Below, piece by piece: positions 23,702-35,711 of a stretch of DNA of 64,000 nt (position 1 is the first letter of the stretch; each line of letters begins with the position of its first letter). The notes under the pieces are model-generated. The model was given only the letters and a program-made list of their open reading frames with translations. It made no database searches and had not been told where the DNA came from. The DNA lies in the NCBI RefSeq assembly GCF_030445035.2, contig NC_080673.1:180773216-180837215 (forward strand), in the 5' to 3' direction. Position numbers and translations under genes: made by a program. This stretch comes from Dasypus novemcinctus (taxonomy: Eukaryota > Chordata > Mammalia > Cingulata > Dasypodidae).

Positions 23702-23818
23702 TTGTTAGAAATGTAGACCCTTAGGCCCCAACCCAGGTTTTTAGATTCAAAATCTCCATTTTAAGAAGATTCCCAGTGTTTTGTAGGTATGATACATTTG
23801 AGAAGTACTAATCCATGT
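23702..23818 (+). repeat. MER5-like hAT-Charlie DNA transposon fragment
   Basis: The order TAGACCCTTAGGCCCCAACCC, AAAATCTCCATTTTAAGAAG, ATTCCCAG and TTTGAGAAGTACTAAT resembles the 3' part of the non-autonomous MER5 family. It is old and diverged. The remaining sequence of 23401-23984 shows nothing else. Confidence 0.55.
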
Positions 23819-23984
23819 CACCTCCTGTCAAAATGACTCTCATTAATGAATTAGAAAAGCAGAAAAAGTCCAACCCAATACCTCATTTCAACACTAAATG
23901 TAATATTTTCTCCTAATCACTTGCCTAGACATTTACAGTTTCATTTTCTGTTCCTGTGTAATTTGAAATTATTTAGGGAATGAG

Positions 23985-24400
23985 GGCTTTTATGGATTGA
24001 ATTATATCCCCCACAAAGTCATGTTCAATTCTTTATGCCATATCCTGTGGATTTGAGCCCATTTCTAAAGATCTTTGGTAATGTTTTTAGTTAAGGTAAG
24101 GCCAAACTGAACTAGGGGGGCCTTAATCCTATGTAACTGGAGTCCTTATAAATGGAAGAAATTTGGTCAAACTAGTAAGAGAGAGACAATAAGAGAGATG
24201 GCCGTATGATGGAGGCAGCTTTCAAGTTATAGATTGCCTGCAAACCATCACCAGAATGCTACAGATTTCAAAGAAAGTACGGCTCTACTCCCACCATGGT
24301 TTTAGTCTACTATTCTCTAAAATTGAGAAAATAAATTCCTACAATTTAAGCCAACTGTCCTATGGTACTTTGTTATAGCAGACCTGGAATACTAAGTCAA
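23985..24400 (+). repeat. MaLR-type LTR (family Y)
   Basis: Starts near TTATGGATTGAATTATATCCCCC, typical of MLT1/MST-like LTRs. It has a GGCCTTAATCC...GGAGTCCTTATAAATGG block and an AAATAAATTCC polyadenylation-type site at 24330-24340. It is the same family as 42446-42863 and the split copies at 48119 and 59880. Confidence 0.65.
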
Positions 24401-27400
24401 GTGCCATCCATAAAAAATTCCATTATAAGGATTTCATCAAAGTTATCTACCTCCCCAGCAGGGTAGTCCTCAACCTGGTCTACATGTTCAATCATTTACT
24501 CAGTGAACATGTCTTTATTTATCCCCTACCATATATTCTTCTAGCATATCTGATTTTTGAAAAAAACCTCTGTCTTCTAGAACTTACATTCTAGTTGTGT
24601 TCAACCAGGCAATAAAAATAGAGATAATACAGTATTTTAGGAGTGCTGTTGGGAAGAAAGAGCAAGGGGTGAGAAATCCGAATGAACGTAGACTTTAAAC
24701 TTGATCATCCAGAGTTGGAAATGGGGAGGCAGGCCAGAGGAGATCTTCCCTGCTATTTTTAATAGAGATTAATTGTTTATCTCCTATGTAACTGTGAATA
24801 TTACTTGATTTAAATCATTGAAATAAATTCAACATAATTTAGCATTGCAAAATATTCTATAATGCTACCATTCAAGTGGTTTAGGCAACTTGAATTCAGG
24901 GGAGGTGAATTACATACTAAGACAGTTTAACCTGATTGATAATTTGAATTATTGTCCTCTTGTCTATAATGTATGCACTTACTCTTTGAGAGCATGGGGG
25001 TAATGAGCCTCTTAGGTCTCTCAAATGTTCTAATAGCATTGACTTGGGATGTCTAAAGAACTCTTTCACATTATACCATAGCACATTAGGCCAGGATGCC
25101 AGTAAATTTTGTAAAATAATGAGATTCCTGTAGTTCTTTCATGAAAAATTTTCAAATACTTCCTACTCTACTCCTTATTCCCAGGCCCTAAATCTGTTTG
25201 ATTGTTTTATTGTCTGGCATTTCCTAGATAAATAAATGTATGCCAAACAATTTTATTTAGAAAATGAAGAAAGCTTATCACTTTTTAATGTAGCTTTGCA
25301 TGAAAATACTATAATTTATAATTTTAAAACCATGTATATCATTTACTGATATTTGGTAACATATAGGTTTTTTTGCCAGTATGAGTCAGTAGAGATCTAA
25401 AAATTCTTAATAATAGCATTAAAAATAGTGAGCATCATTAATAATAGTAAGTTTTTGTTTTACATTTTCAGCCATTCAGTTTTAAAAGCACCTCAAAGTC
25501 AACATTTCTGTAACAAAAAAAAAAACAAAAAACCATGAGAAACACCATCTTCTTCTGTGTATATGATTCATGAATAGTTCCCTCAAGCCCCCAGTTGCAC
25601 AGAGCACCTCCAAACAACCTTGGTCATTTTCCTTGTTCCAAAACACAGTTTATAACCAAATCATATAAATTTACTATCTCTATTTCTTTTACAGATGTCC
25701 AGTCTCTCCATCTCCACCAATGCCATCCAGTTCCAAGGGACTATCACCTCTTGCCTACATTTTGCAATAGCTTTATTTTTAACCATTTGCAGTCAATATT
25801 AAATGAAAGTAGAACCCTATTTATATATTTCTGTAGAAGTTTAACTTTGATGTCTGGCTCCAATCCTTAACCATCTTCATGTCATAAAGACATGAGAAGT
25901 TTCATTATTCCTTTGGATAGGGGCAATTAGCAAACCAAGGACCACTTCAATTGCTAGGTGAATTTAAGATGGACTATAGGTGATGAATGTTGTTAAGTCC
26001 TCTCATTTGAGGACACATTATCTTTTTAAGTTGAGAACATGTATGCAATTGGTTGTATATGCTTACTTAAATAAAAAGGATGAACTATCTTTGACATCTT
26101 CTTAGCAGATTATCTGTAATGCTTCACAGTCTGGGTTAATGCTTAATAATAATTGTTTTGAATTCTTTTCTACCTTTCTGGAGAAGTTTGTGGGAGATTT
26201 GGAGAAGATTTGTTTTTAATTATATTTCCCTTGCAATTTGGTGATGAGGAAGGGGTTGCCTGGCAGTTCTGAATTGAATAGACTAGCTGAACATAGGTGT
26301 CCACAATAAGGTAAGAGATTCTGCATAATAAAAAGTCTCCCTTGTACATCTTCACCCATTTGGAATACTAACTGGACAAATCACCTTCTCTAACGTCAAG
26401 ATTTCATTGTCAAATAAATATGAGTAATGTCAGCTAGAAAGTCCAATCAGTGTCACCACACGGTTGAAAAATATGGGAAGCCAGAAATGTCACCTGCATT
26501 TCTCATTAAAGGTCTTTCTCTTAAAAGGGTTAATATCTTTCTGTTATATTTGGAATAGGTATATGAGAATCCAATCTTGCAGTTACCTGATGATGGTTCT
26601 TTTGATTTGGATATTAATGTATTTGCTGGGATTCTTAGGTCCAATCCCAAACAAATGATTTACTAGTATCTACAAGATGAATGTCATCTATAAAGTAAAA
26701 TAAGAGGAAAGTTAAAAAAAAAAACAGAAAAGAAAATGAAGATTGGGATAACTAAAACAAAATATGGAGAAAAATGTAAGAATTAAAGGTACTTTGTCTT
26801 TTACAGAACCTCCTCTTCTGCTTCTTTGTTCCCTCTACTTCCCCTAATTTTCTTTCTCCCTCTGCTTCCCCTATCTCTCTTTTCCCCTTCTGCCTCATCT
26901 TAACACATCCTTACATCAATCTCCTAATTCCTACAATTAATACATTGCTTTATTTTCATGTTAGTCATCTCTTTATCCATTCATCAATCCATGTATTAAT
27001 ACATTGTGATGCCTTTCAAAATAAGTAATGTGTCAATACACTTCATCCACAAAGACTTCAACATGCATATCATTTTATAATTGCTTACAGTTTTTTTTAC
27101 GTAAAATTTATACATGTTGAAATTACCAAAGCTTATATGTGATATTGGATTTTTGGCAAATTCACCTATCTATTTAACTACAACCTCTATCAAGACAGAG
27201 AATATAATCATTTCCTCAGAATCTTGTCCTACATCCCTTTCTGGTCATCTCCACTGTCACAGCAAATCCCCTTAGAGGTATCCAGTGCTCTGATTGTTTT
27301 ATAACCAGAGATTAATTTTTCTAGGAATCATTTAACTGGTTCTTTCTGGTGTTATCCTTAGCTTGCCTTTAAGAGGATTCCCAGTACAAATCTGAGTATT

Positions 27401-27552
27401 GTTTTAGAAATGGTATTTCAATGACAATTCAAAAATCATTATTTTATGATTGTTTCCTTAATATGTGGCCTAGTAAGACCTGTATGGTTGTACATCTGTT
27501 GTATTTCCAGCATCAACAACACTCTTCTAGACACTTTTCCACCTCATTGGTT
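24401..27552. other. Gene-free spacer
   Basis: About 3.1 kb with no coding region that I can support. Bases 24490-24760 resemble an ancient interspersed repeat (AATCATTTACTCAGTGAACATG, then a CTTCTAGAACTTACATTCTAG phrase) that I cannot name safely. A purine-rich A-run lies at 26714-26745. The chance frames here are short and show no domain. Confidence 0.6.
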
Positions 27553-27980
27553 GAACTCCAGTCCCACTGGGTTCTCTAGGAAAACAGGACTGACAGGAGA
27601 TATCTGTAAATATTATGATATTTTATGTAATTGTCTCATGTAATCATGGGGATATATGAATCCAAATTCTGGAGGGTAGGCTGCAAGCCAGCAACTCCAA
27701 TGAAGATATTATAAGAGTTCCCCAGAAGAGGCTGACTGAACTATGGATGAGAAGTCTCTCCTCTCACTTGTTGAAGTCAATTCTCCTTTAAAGACCTTCA
27801 ACTGATTGAATGAGATGTCTGTCATTGCTAAGGGCAATCTCTTCATATGACTGTATATGTAATCAGCCATAGATGCAATCACTCACTGATGACTAGGTCC
27901 ATGAAATGTTCTCAAAGTACAATTAGGCCAGTGGTTGCTTGACCAAACAACTGGGCACCGTCACAGTCCACTCATTGTCA
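27553..27980 (-). repeat. ERV-L 3' LTR (copy C)
   Basis: Inverted relative to the LTRs of provirus A. On the minus strand it runs from GGTGCCCAGTTGTTTGG (near 27950) to a CCTAGAGAACCCAG block near the end at about 27560. It is clearly diverged from the provirus A LTRs. The outer edge is uncertain by about 20 bp and no target duplication was established. Confidence 0.7.
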
Positions 27981-29215
27981 ACTTGGCAACTGTACACATC
28001 ACTTTTAACCATTCTTAATAGCTAAATAAAAACAATTACAAAGATAATTTTTCCACATAAATTTATTCAACTGTCCTGCATACAATTGGAAATACAATAA
28101 ATTCTTCCAGAATAGGATGCAAGTGCTTGTGTAAAATTCACTCTAATTCTGAACATCTTATAACTTATACCCTAGAATATGAAATTACTAAACTTTATGT
28201 AACTTGAGAGGGGGATAAGATAAGGAAGAAAACAAAGATATCTCTTTTACATATATATATACAAAAATACTCATAAATTAAGGAAGAAATACTCATGGCT
28301 ATTATAGTCATTTCTATAACTGGCTATGTGATCATATTTATCAATACCTTCTTCCACTACCCATTCAATGTTCCCTTTACCCTCAACAACACCTCAGCTT
28401 GTCATAGGTCTTTGCCTGATATGGTGACCAAAATCTACATTCCTGATGTTTCTGAGTGACTGTTAGTTCTGCCTGGATTGGGTTGTTTCAGTTTTTCATT
28501 GCCTACAATTACCATATTAAGAATGGTAGTACTAAGATACATCCTAGGGGATCTCCTGTATTCAAGGTAAACTCTTCTTAACCTTCATTAGATACTTGCA
28601 CTTATTTCCTCTTGACGGTCAGGATCAATCACCCAGCATGTATAGTAATGCTCTTCTTTGCCTGTTTCTTTAGAGGCATGAGAAGCCCAAGGTGTTAATT
28701 TTAACCTCCAGGTCAATGGAGTAACTGTTTTGTTCCCAGGTAGCAGCACTCTTCCTTTTGGAACTAAGACCTATAGACCAGAAGAGCTAAAGGTTGCAGG
28801 GACAGGAACCAAAAATGTTTTTAGTGGATCACTAGGGGGAATAGTGAGTGGTGCTACTCCATTTTCATCCCTTAATTCCTGTACCTGTGAATCCTGGCTA
28901 TGGGAGAAACAGCACTGTAGAGTGGATGCTGATTTAAAGCATACACAGCATTCTGATAAACATTGCCCCAGCCCTGCAAGGTATTGCCACCTAGTTGGAA
29001 CTGTAATTGAGTCTTCAAAGGCCCTTCCACTTTCCTGTCAACCCAGCTACATAAGAATGATGGGGAACATGATAAGACCAGTGAATTCCATGAGCATGTG
29101 CCATTCTCCACACATCATTTGCTCAGAAGTGGTTCCTTGATTAGAAACACTGCTGTATAGAATACCATGATAGTCGATAAAACATGCGTAAGTCCATGGA
29201 TGGTAGTTTTGGTGT
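27981..29215 (-). pseudogene. ERV-L integrase C-terminus and dUTPase-like region (copy C)
   Basis: On the minus strand, text from 29215 passes through the integrase segment around the second Asp (29160-29200), the LLKTQLQFQLGGNTLQGWGN segment (about 28960-29015) and QNAVYALNQHPLYS, into the dUTPase-like region to about 28330 and a 3' UTR to 27981. It shares stops and frame breaks with provirus A. The copy is 5' truncated at an L1 3' end. No frame is functional. Confidence 0.75.
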
Positions 29216-29227
29216 TTTGTTTTGTTT

Positions 29228-29522
29228 TTTAATTTATACACTTTAAAGAAACTTTAGATTACATAATGTTGCATAAAAAATACAGCGGACTCCCTCCCTA
29301 TCCTTCATTAGTATGATACATTTGTTACAACTGATAAGCACATATTGAAGCATTGCCACTAACCATGAATTATAGTTTGCATTATAACTTACACTCTGCC
29401 CCACACAAATTTGTAATTTATGACAAAATATATAATGGTCTGCATCTGTCACTGCAACCTCATGCAGGACAATTCCCAAGTCCTGAAAACGCCCCCATAT
29501 TACACCTATTTTTCACTTCTTC
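29228..29522 (-). mobile_element. Short LINE-1 3' end
   Basis: Reversed L1 3' end of about 295 bp: A/T-rich tail at 29219-29245, then GATTACATAATGTTGCATAAAAAATAC, a TCCCTCCC patch and the 3' UTR text also seen at 15480-15660. On the minus strand its 3' end abuts ERV-L copy C at almost the same integrase position where another L1 abuts provirus A at 21764. Confidence 0.75.
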
Positions 29523-29524
29523 TC

Positions 29525-29803
29525 TTCCGAGTCTAGAGGAAGCACTATTCCCTTTGGAACTAAGACCTGTAGACCACCAGAGTTTAAGGTTGCAGGGATA
29601 GGAAGTCAAAATTTTAAAGTGGATTATTAAGGGTAATAGTGAGTGGTGCCATGCCTATTTCCCTCCCTTGATTCGTGGATCTGTGTAGCCTGGCTATGGG
29701 AGAAACAGCACCATAGAGTGAACACATACAATTAAAAACCATTACCCCAGCTCTGCAAGGTGTTGCCACCCAGTTGGTGCCATAATTGTGTCTCCAAAAT
29801 TTC
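29525..29803 (-). pseudogene. ERV-L integrase/dUTPase segment (provirus B, distal part)
   Basis: On the minus strand it begins LETQL-type text at 29800 and reaches a LVPKGIVLPL-type phrase near 29540. It continues the element at 32493-34586 across a plus-strand L1 insertion. It is a different copy from 27981-29215 because the same region appears in both and their sequences differ considerably. Confidence 0.7.
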
Positions 29804-29814
29804 ATTCTAAGTGG

Positions 29815-32492
29815 TGCAGCCATTTGAAGGGCAATTTGGTGGTTCCTCAGGAAGCCAACTACAGAATTGCCATATGATCCAGCTATCTCACTTCTGAATA
29901 TATACACAGAAGCATTGAAAGCAAGAAACAGAACAGAATATATGCAAACCAGTGTTCATAGAAGCATTATTCACTGTTGTCAAAAGTTTGAAGGAACCCA
30001 AGTGCCCATCAACAAATGATGGATAAGCAAATCATGGTACATACACACAATGGAATATTACTCAGCTATAAGAAGGAATGCAATATTAGCCCACAGGACA
30101 ACCTGGAAGAATCTTGAAGACCTTATGTTGAGTGAAGTAAGCCAGTCACTAAAGGACAAATATGACATCACATGACTTCACTGATTTAACTTAAGCAAAT
30201 TGAGCAGACTCACAGAGCTAGAGTCTGGAATATAGGTTATCAGGAGACAGAAAGGGTATAGAGTGTGGTGAGCTGATGCTCAATAGAGACAAAATCTATA
30301 AGGTGGAAGGGAGTGGTTTGACAGTGGATGAGGGTGATAAAATGATGGCTATAGGTCATTTTAAATTTTGCCAAGTGTATAAAAGTGTATGGTGAAAATT
30401 GTAAACCATAATGTAAAACATTGGCAGTGGTTAGTAGCAATGCTTCACTACTTGTACATCAATTTTAACAAATGTACTATACACATATAAAATGTTATTA
30501 ATAGGGGAGAGTGGGAGAAGGGAAGGTGGTAAATTATATTTTCTTTCTGATTTTCTCTAACCTGGAAACTCCATTGAAGATAAAATGAAAAATAAAAAGA
30601 AACTGGAGAAACATACAGAAGAATTTGTCACTGTACATAAAAGATAATAGATCTTACGATGATGAAAGACACATTGAAATGTGTTATTTTAATTTTTGAA
30701 ATTTTTATTTTCAATTTTATTTTTATTTTTTAATTTAGTTTAATTTTACTTTTATTATTTTATTTTATTATTATTTTTCTTTGTATATTTTTTGGTTTTG
30801 GTTTTTGGAAGATTTTGAGATCACAGAAGCATCACAACTGTGGCAAGGGAGGATCATTGGTGTGGGATGTCAGTGATGAGGGCATATGTAGGGAGGTATG
30901 AGCCTGGGACCTGCTTCTGTGGCATATGAATATGTTCAAGTGATCAGGGGATGTTGTCTTGGTGGATGCAGAACCCACAAATAACCAAAAAAATATTGAA
31001 TTCCTATCCTGGGAGTTCTGCTACATTCTCTAATAAAGGAGGAAGAATCACCTGAGTACATGGGCAGTGCTAGTGAAGAAGGGCAGATCACTATGTCAAG
31101 CCCTTTATATTGATGGTTGTACTTACGAATCTTTTCTAGTGAAATTGAAACTTAACTTAGTATTATATATTGCCTAAGAGTTACTTCCTGAATGCCTCCT
31201 TGTTGCTCAAATGTGGCCTCTCTCTAAGCCAATCTCAGCATATAAAAGCTCTACTCCTCCCTCCCCCCCCCAATATTGGACATGACTCCCAGGCATAAGC
31301 CTCTGTGGCACTGAGGAATTATTACCAAGCGCAGGCTAGTGATGCACTTGGAAAAAGGCCTTGACAAAAAGGGGGAAATTTTAAATACAAAGAAGTTATT
31401 ATGGTTAAGAGACTTCAAATGAGTCAGGAGTCATTCCAGAGGTCATGCTTATGCAAGTCTCAGCAGGACCTCATTAACTGCCACAGTAAATAGTACCTCA
31501 AACAGTGGATTCCTGAGGGCTCTAGAGTCACTATAGGTAGGGTGGAAAATATCAGGGATTCTGTACCCTGTAATTGGAACTTTAGAATATATGTTTCTCA
31601 ATATAACTGAATTAGACTCATTTATAATTTCCCTACACATGATTCTTCTGCCCCTTTTATGGGAACCTATAGTTAGCACTATATTCATTAAATATGCATC
31701 TTAAAAACTTAAATCTTTAGTCCATTCATATGCCAGTTGAACCCTCAATCACAGCAGAGTTGCAACACCTACCTTCCAGTTCATTGGTCTTGGACAGGAT
31801 AACTAACAAAAAGATGATGATGGACAATGCCCACAGTCTTTTTTTTTGTCTTTATTTTTTTAATGTTACATTCAAAAATTATGAGGTCCCCATATACCCC
31901 CACCCCTCACTCACTCCTTCCCCCATAACAACAACCTCCTCCATCATCATGAGACATTCATTGCACCACTGCACCTCATGGTCAATGGTCCACATCATAG
32001 CCCACACTTTCCCACAGTCCACTCAGTGGGCCATGGGAGGACATACAATGTCCAGTAACTGTACCTGCAAGACCACCCAGGACTACCAATGGCAGAACTT
32101 GTATCATTGATATAAAGGCAATGGCCACCCGAGATTTTGATGGGAGGGAAAGGTAAGAATAGGTGTAACACAGGGCACTTTGGGGACATTAGAATTGTCC
32201 TGCATGACATTGCAATGATGGATACAGACCATTATACATTTTACCAAACCTATAAAATTGTATGGTCCAAAATATAAATGTATAAATAATGTAAACTATA
32301 GTTCATAGTTTTAACATTGCTTCAACAATGTGTTCATCTAGATGAACCACACTAGTGAAGATGTTGTTTATAGGGGAAATTGTGAGAGAGGTGGGGTGGG
32401 GTATATGAGTATCTCCTATATTTTTGATGTAACACTTATATAATCTAAAGTTACTTCAAAATAAATAGATATATAAATAAATATATTTTTTA
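29815..32492 (+). mobile_element. LINE-1, ORF2 C-terminus plus long 3' UTR
   Basis: 5' truncated L1 inside provirus B. Bases 29820-30170 hold the end of ORF2 (CAAIWRAIWWFLRKP-like, then HQQMMDKQIMVHTHNGILLSYKKE-type text). The 3' UTR runs to about 32492, with AAAATGTTATTAATAGGGGAG at 30486 and an A/T-rich end at 32455-32490. The flanks AAAATTTCATTCTA (29800s) and AAGTTCACTTTAC (32493 on) look like a diverged target duplication that fits the interrupted ERV sequence. Confidence 0.75.
31838..32092 (-). mobile_element. Short LINE-1 3' end nested in another L1
   Basis: T-run at 31839-31861, then AATGTTACATTC, ATGAGGTCCCC and a C-rich block (ACCCCCACCCCTCACTC), reading as a reversed L1 3' end. 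It is truncated after about 255 bp and lies inside the plus-strand 3' UTR. Confidence 0.75.
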
Positions 32493-34586
32493 AGTTCACT
32501 TTACAGTTCTAGCAATCCAGCTATGTCAGGTTGATGGAGAACATTGTAAGACCAATGAAGTCCCTGAGCATGTGACCAATCTTTCTCATTATTTGCTGTG
32601 AATTAAACCCTTTATCATAAGTAATGTTGTGTGGAATAATATGATGGTGGATAAATTCTGTAGCTCCATGGATAGTAGTTTTGGCAGAAGCACTGCATAC
32701 AGAGAAAGCAAACCCATATCCAGAGAATGCCTCTATTCCAGTTCAAACAAATCACTGACCTTCCATGATGGAAATAGTCAAATATAATCAATCTCACACC
32801 AGGTATCAGGCTGATCACCTTGAAGAATGATGCCATATCAAGGACTGAGTGTGGGACTCTTCTTCTGGCAGATTGGACCTTCAGCAGTGGCTGCAGCCAG
32901 GTTGGTCTTGGTGAGAGCCTGATCCCATGCATAACTTCCATCCCTACCACCATAGTCACTTAGGTCATGAGCCCACTGGAAGGGCTGGAAGAAGAACCTT
33001 ACTGGTATCTACAGAATGGATCATATTTTTGACTTGATTATTAAAATCTTCCTCTGCTGAAGTTACTGTCTGGTGACCATTCATTTGTGATGCAAGTATC
33101 TTCACTTTTTTGCATGCTTAGAAATGTTTACCCCTGTTATTCTTCCCTAGACATTTTTGCCACCAGGTCTCCAATCCTACTCCTTCCAGGTCCCTGATCA
33201 TCCAGCCAAATCATTGGCAACAGCCCATGAAACAGGGTATAAACATACCTCCAGCCATTTTTCCTCCAAAGCAAAATGAACAACCAGGTGTACTGCTATT
33301 CTGCCCATTAAAAGGATTTGCTCTCCTCACTGTCCTTCAGAGATATGCCAGAAAGGTGAGGCAATGCTGCAGCTCTACACACTTTTGGATGGTACTGGTA
33401 TATGATGCCATCTATAACTTAGGGCCAAGTTTTATCTTCCTCAGTCAACAGATTGTAAGGAGCTCCCCAAGGGCCATAGCTGTGAGCTGGGGAAAGAGAA
33501 GGTAAAGTGGCAGGAGTGGTGACCATGGGCATTTGTTGCACTTGCTCATGTAACTTACTTGTGTGTTCAGGACCCACTTGGGGTCTCATGTATACTACTT
33601 CCATATTAGTATGAAGTGCTGTTGTGCATGCCCAACTTTATGGTTTGGCAGCTCAGGAAATACACAGCTCATAATAGACAACTCAGGTCTCATGGTAATT
33701 GGTGACCCATGGTTAAGTGTTCAGTCTCTTATAATGCCCATTAGCAAGCCAAAAGCTGATTCTCAAAAAGAGAGTAGTTATCTGCAGAAAGCAGCTGTGC
33801 TTTGCTCCAAAATCCTAAGGGTCTGCATTGTAATTCTCCTGTAGGGTCCTGCCAAAGACTCCAAGTGCTATCTCTATCTGCAGTTGACACTTCTAGCACC
33901 ATTGGCTCTGCTAGATCATATGGCCCAAGTGGCAGTGCATCTTGTGCAACAGCCTGGACCTTCGCAGAATCTCCTCTTGTTCCAGTCCCCACTCAAAATC
34001 AGCAGCTTTTCTAGACACTTGGAGTAGGCTGAGTACCACACCCAAATGGGCAATATGTTGTTTCTGAAATCCAAAGAGGCCAACTAAGCATTGTACCTCT
34101 TTTTGTCATAGGAGAGGCCAGATTCAACATTATATCTTTCACTTTAGAAGGGATATCTCAACATGTCCCACACCACAAGACACCTAGAAATTTCACTGAG
34201 GTGGTAGACCTTCGACTTTTAAAAAATTATTTGTTTCCCAAATGCCTTACCAGTAAGTCTAGAGTAGTTGCTAATTCTTGCTCACTAGGTCCGAACAACA
34301 TGATATCATTCATATAATTGAGCTGCATGATTTCTTGGGGGAAGGGAGAAGCTATCAAGCTCCCTGTGGACAATATTATGGCATAGAACAGGAGAGTTGA
34401 TATACTCCTGAGGTAAGACAGGGAAGATAAAGGTATATTGCTGGCCTTACCCACTGAAAGCTGTTTCTGGTGGTCCTTACTGACAACAATTGATAAAAAA
34501 TTATTTGGTAGATCAATAACTGTATAACAAGTACCAGGGAATGTGTTGATTTGCTCAAACAAAGATACTATGTCTGGAACAGCAGC
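32493..34586 (-). pseudogene. ERV-L pol remnant (provirus B): RT, RNase H, integrase
   Basis: Read on the minus strand. RT lies at 34562-34227 with YMNDIMLFG at about 34288-34316, where the first Asp of YxDD is replaced by Asn. The connection/RNase H region at 33992-33741 includes LGPYDLAEPMVLEVSTADRD and ENQLLACYWAL. The frame 33604-33419 contains EHTSKLHEQVQQMPMVT, and 32959-32615 carries the pre-core and core of integrase. The order matches pol and parallels provirus A, copy for copy. Several frameshifts are present. The 5' end meets an inverted LTR fragment at 34587. Confidence 0.8.
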
Positions 34587-34832
34587 TTAAGGCCTTAAAA
34601 GGAGAAGTGAATTTAGCATTCAGAAAAGAGAAATCCCAACTCTACCTCAGACAACCTACTTTTCCTGGGGAAATCATTGAGAACCTTCACTGGAGATCCT
34701 GACTTGCTGCCTGTTCCACAGAATTTGTTCTCATGAATCTCCATGGTTACATGAGACAATTTTATAAAATCTCCTAATGATTACAGTTATCCTCTGCCAA
34801 TTCTGTTTCCCTAGGGAATCCTGACTAAAACA
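34587..34832 (+). repeat. ERV-L LTR fragment, 3' half
   Basis: Plus-strand match to the second half of the ERV-L LTR: GGCCTTAAAAGGAGAAGTGA (34592-34611) corresponds to 23165 onward, and it ends CCTGACTAAAACA. It lies tail-out against the minus-strand pol of provirus B, so the orientation is opposite to that provirus. Confidence 0.75.
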
Positions 34833-34899
34833 CTCACCTCCTTCCCGTTCTTCAAATGCCCCATTTCCTCTTCTTCTTTGTACATAGATTTGGCCCTTT

Positions 34900-35190
34900 C
34901 CCAGGGATATTTCTCTTGTTGCACTTTGACCAACCTCTTAGTCCTCTGCCCATTCAAGAACTTCACATAATACATGTCTCAACTCAAATATAACTTTATC
35001 AAGGAATTCTTTCTTGACTCCCCATGTATGTTCTTTCATAGTATCTTCTACTTAAAGCAAGCATGACAGTTTTGTTTCTGCAAAGGTAACTGTGTATATT
35101 ATTGTCCCTATTACTTATCAGTCTATATACTATATGTAGAGAAAAATGTATATTAGTTTTTTCTACTAATGCTGTCCTTTACACATGGTA
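34900..35190 (+). repeat. L2-like LINE fragment
   Basis: The order CTCAACTCAAATATAACTTTATC, GGAATTCTTTCTTGACTCCCC and CTTTCATAGTATCTTCTAC follows the 3' part of LINE-2. Highly diverged. Confidence 0.5.
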
Positions 35191-35239
35191 GTTTTTCAAA
35201 TTCTTGACAAAAGGATATGTGAGAAAATATTCATTATTC

Positions 35240-35450
35240 ACCCTTCATTATGTGCCAGAGGCTTTGCTCAACAATTTTATATCTCCCAAAGAATTCTTAA
35301 GACAATATCATGACATAAATAAGATTAGACATATTTTATAAAGCTGGTTAAATCAATTCCTCAAATTCACTGAAGAAAAAAATAAGAAACAGAATAGAGC
35401 TGGTAATTTGAACTATGGATCTCTGAGTCCATGCACAGCTTTTCTTGATA
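35240..35450 (-). repeat. MIR SINE fragment
   Basis: Antisense MIR layout: an ATTTTATAAAGCTGGTTAAAT block, then AGAGCTGGTAATTTGAACTATGGATC, where consensus MIR has AGAGCTGGGATTCGAACCCAGG. Old and diverged. The stretch 35451-35711 is unassigned. Confidence 0.5.
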
Positions 35451-35711
35451 AGATGCTAGGTCACTAAGAATGCTGTCATAATCTTGGCTGTCACTAGCTA
35501 GTATGTATGAGCATCATGAATTCACATTCATTGTGGACACTATGGCTATAAAACCACTACTTCATGGAGTGGGTTGCAAATATACATAGGAGACTTTAGC
35601 ATTCAAGAGTCCTGTATTTTCTATTGTTTCACAAGTTAGCACACACTTAGTGACTTAAAACACACTTCTTTATTAGTTCCCAGTTCTGTGATCAGAAATC
35701 TATGTGGACCT

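Noticed and set aside
21765..29215. Large inverted segmental duplication centred near 25.5 kb
   Set aside because: Beyond the ERV-L LTRs the sequences differ, and the adjoining L1s and LTRs are much less alike than the 219-bp internal tract, so a single inverted duplication does not fit.
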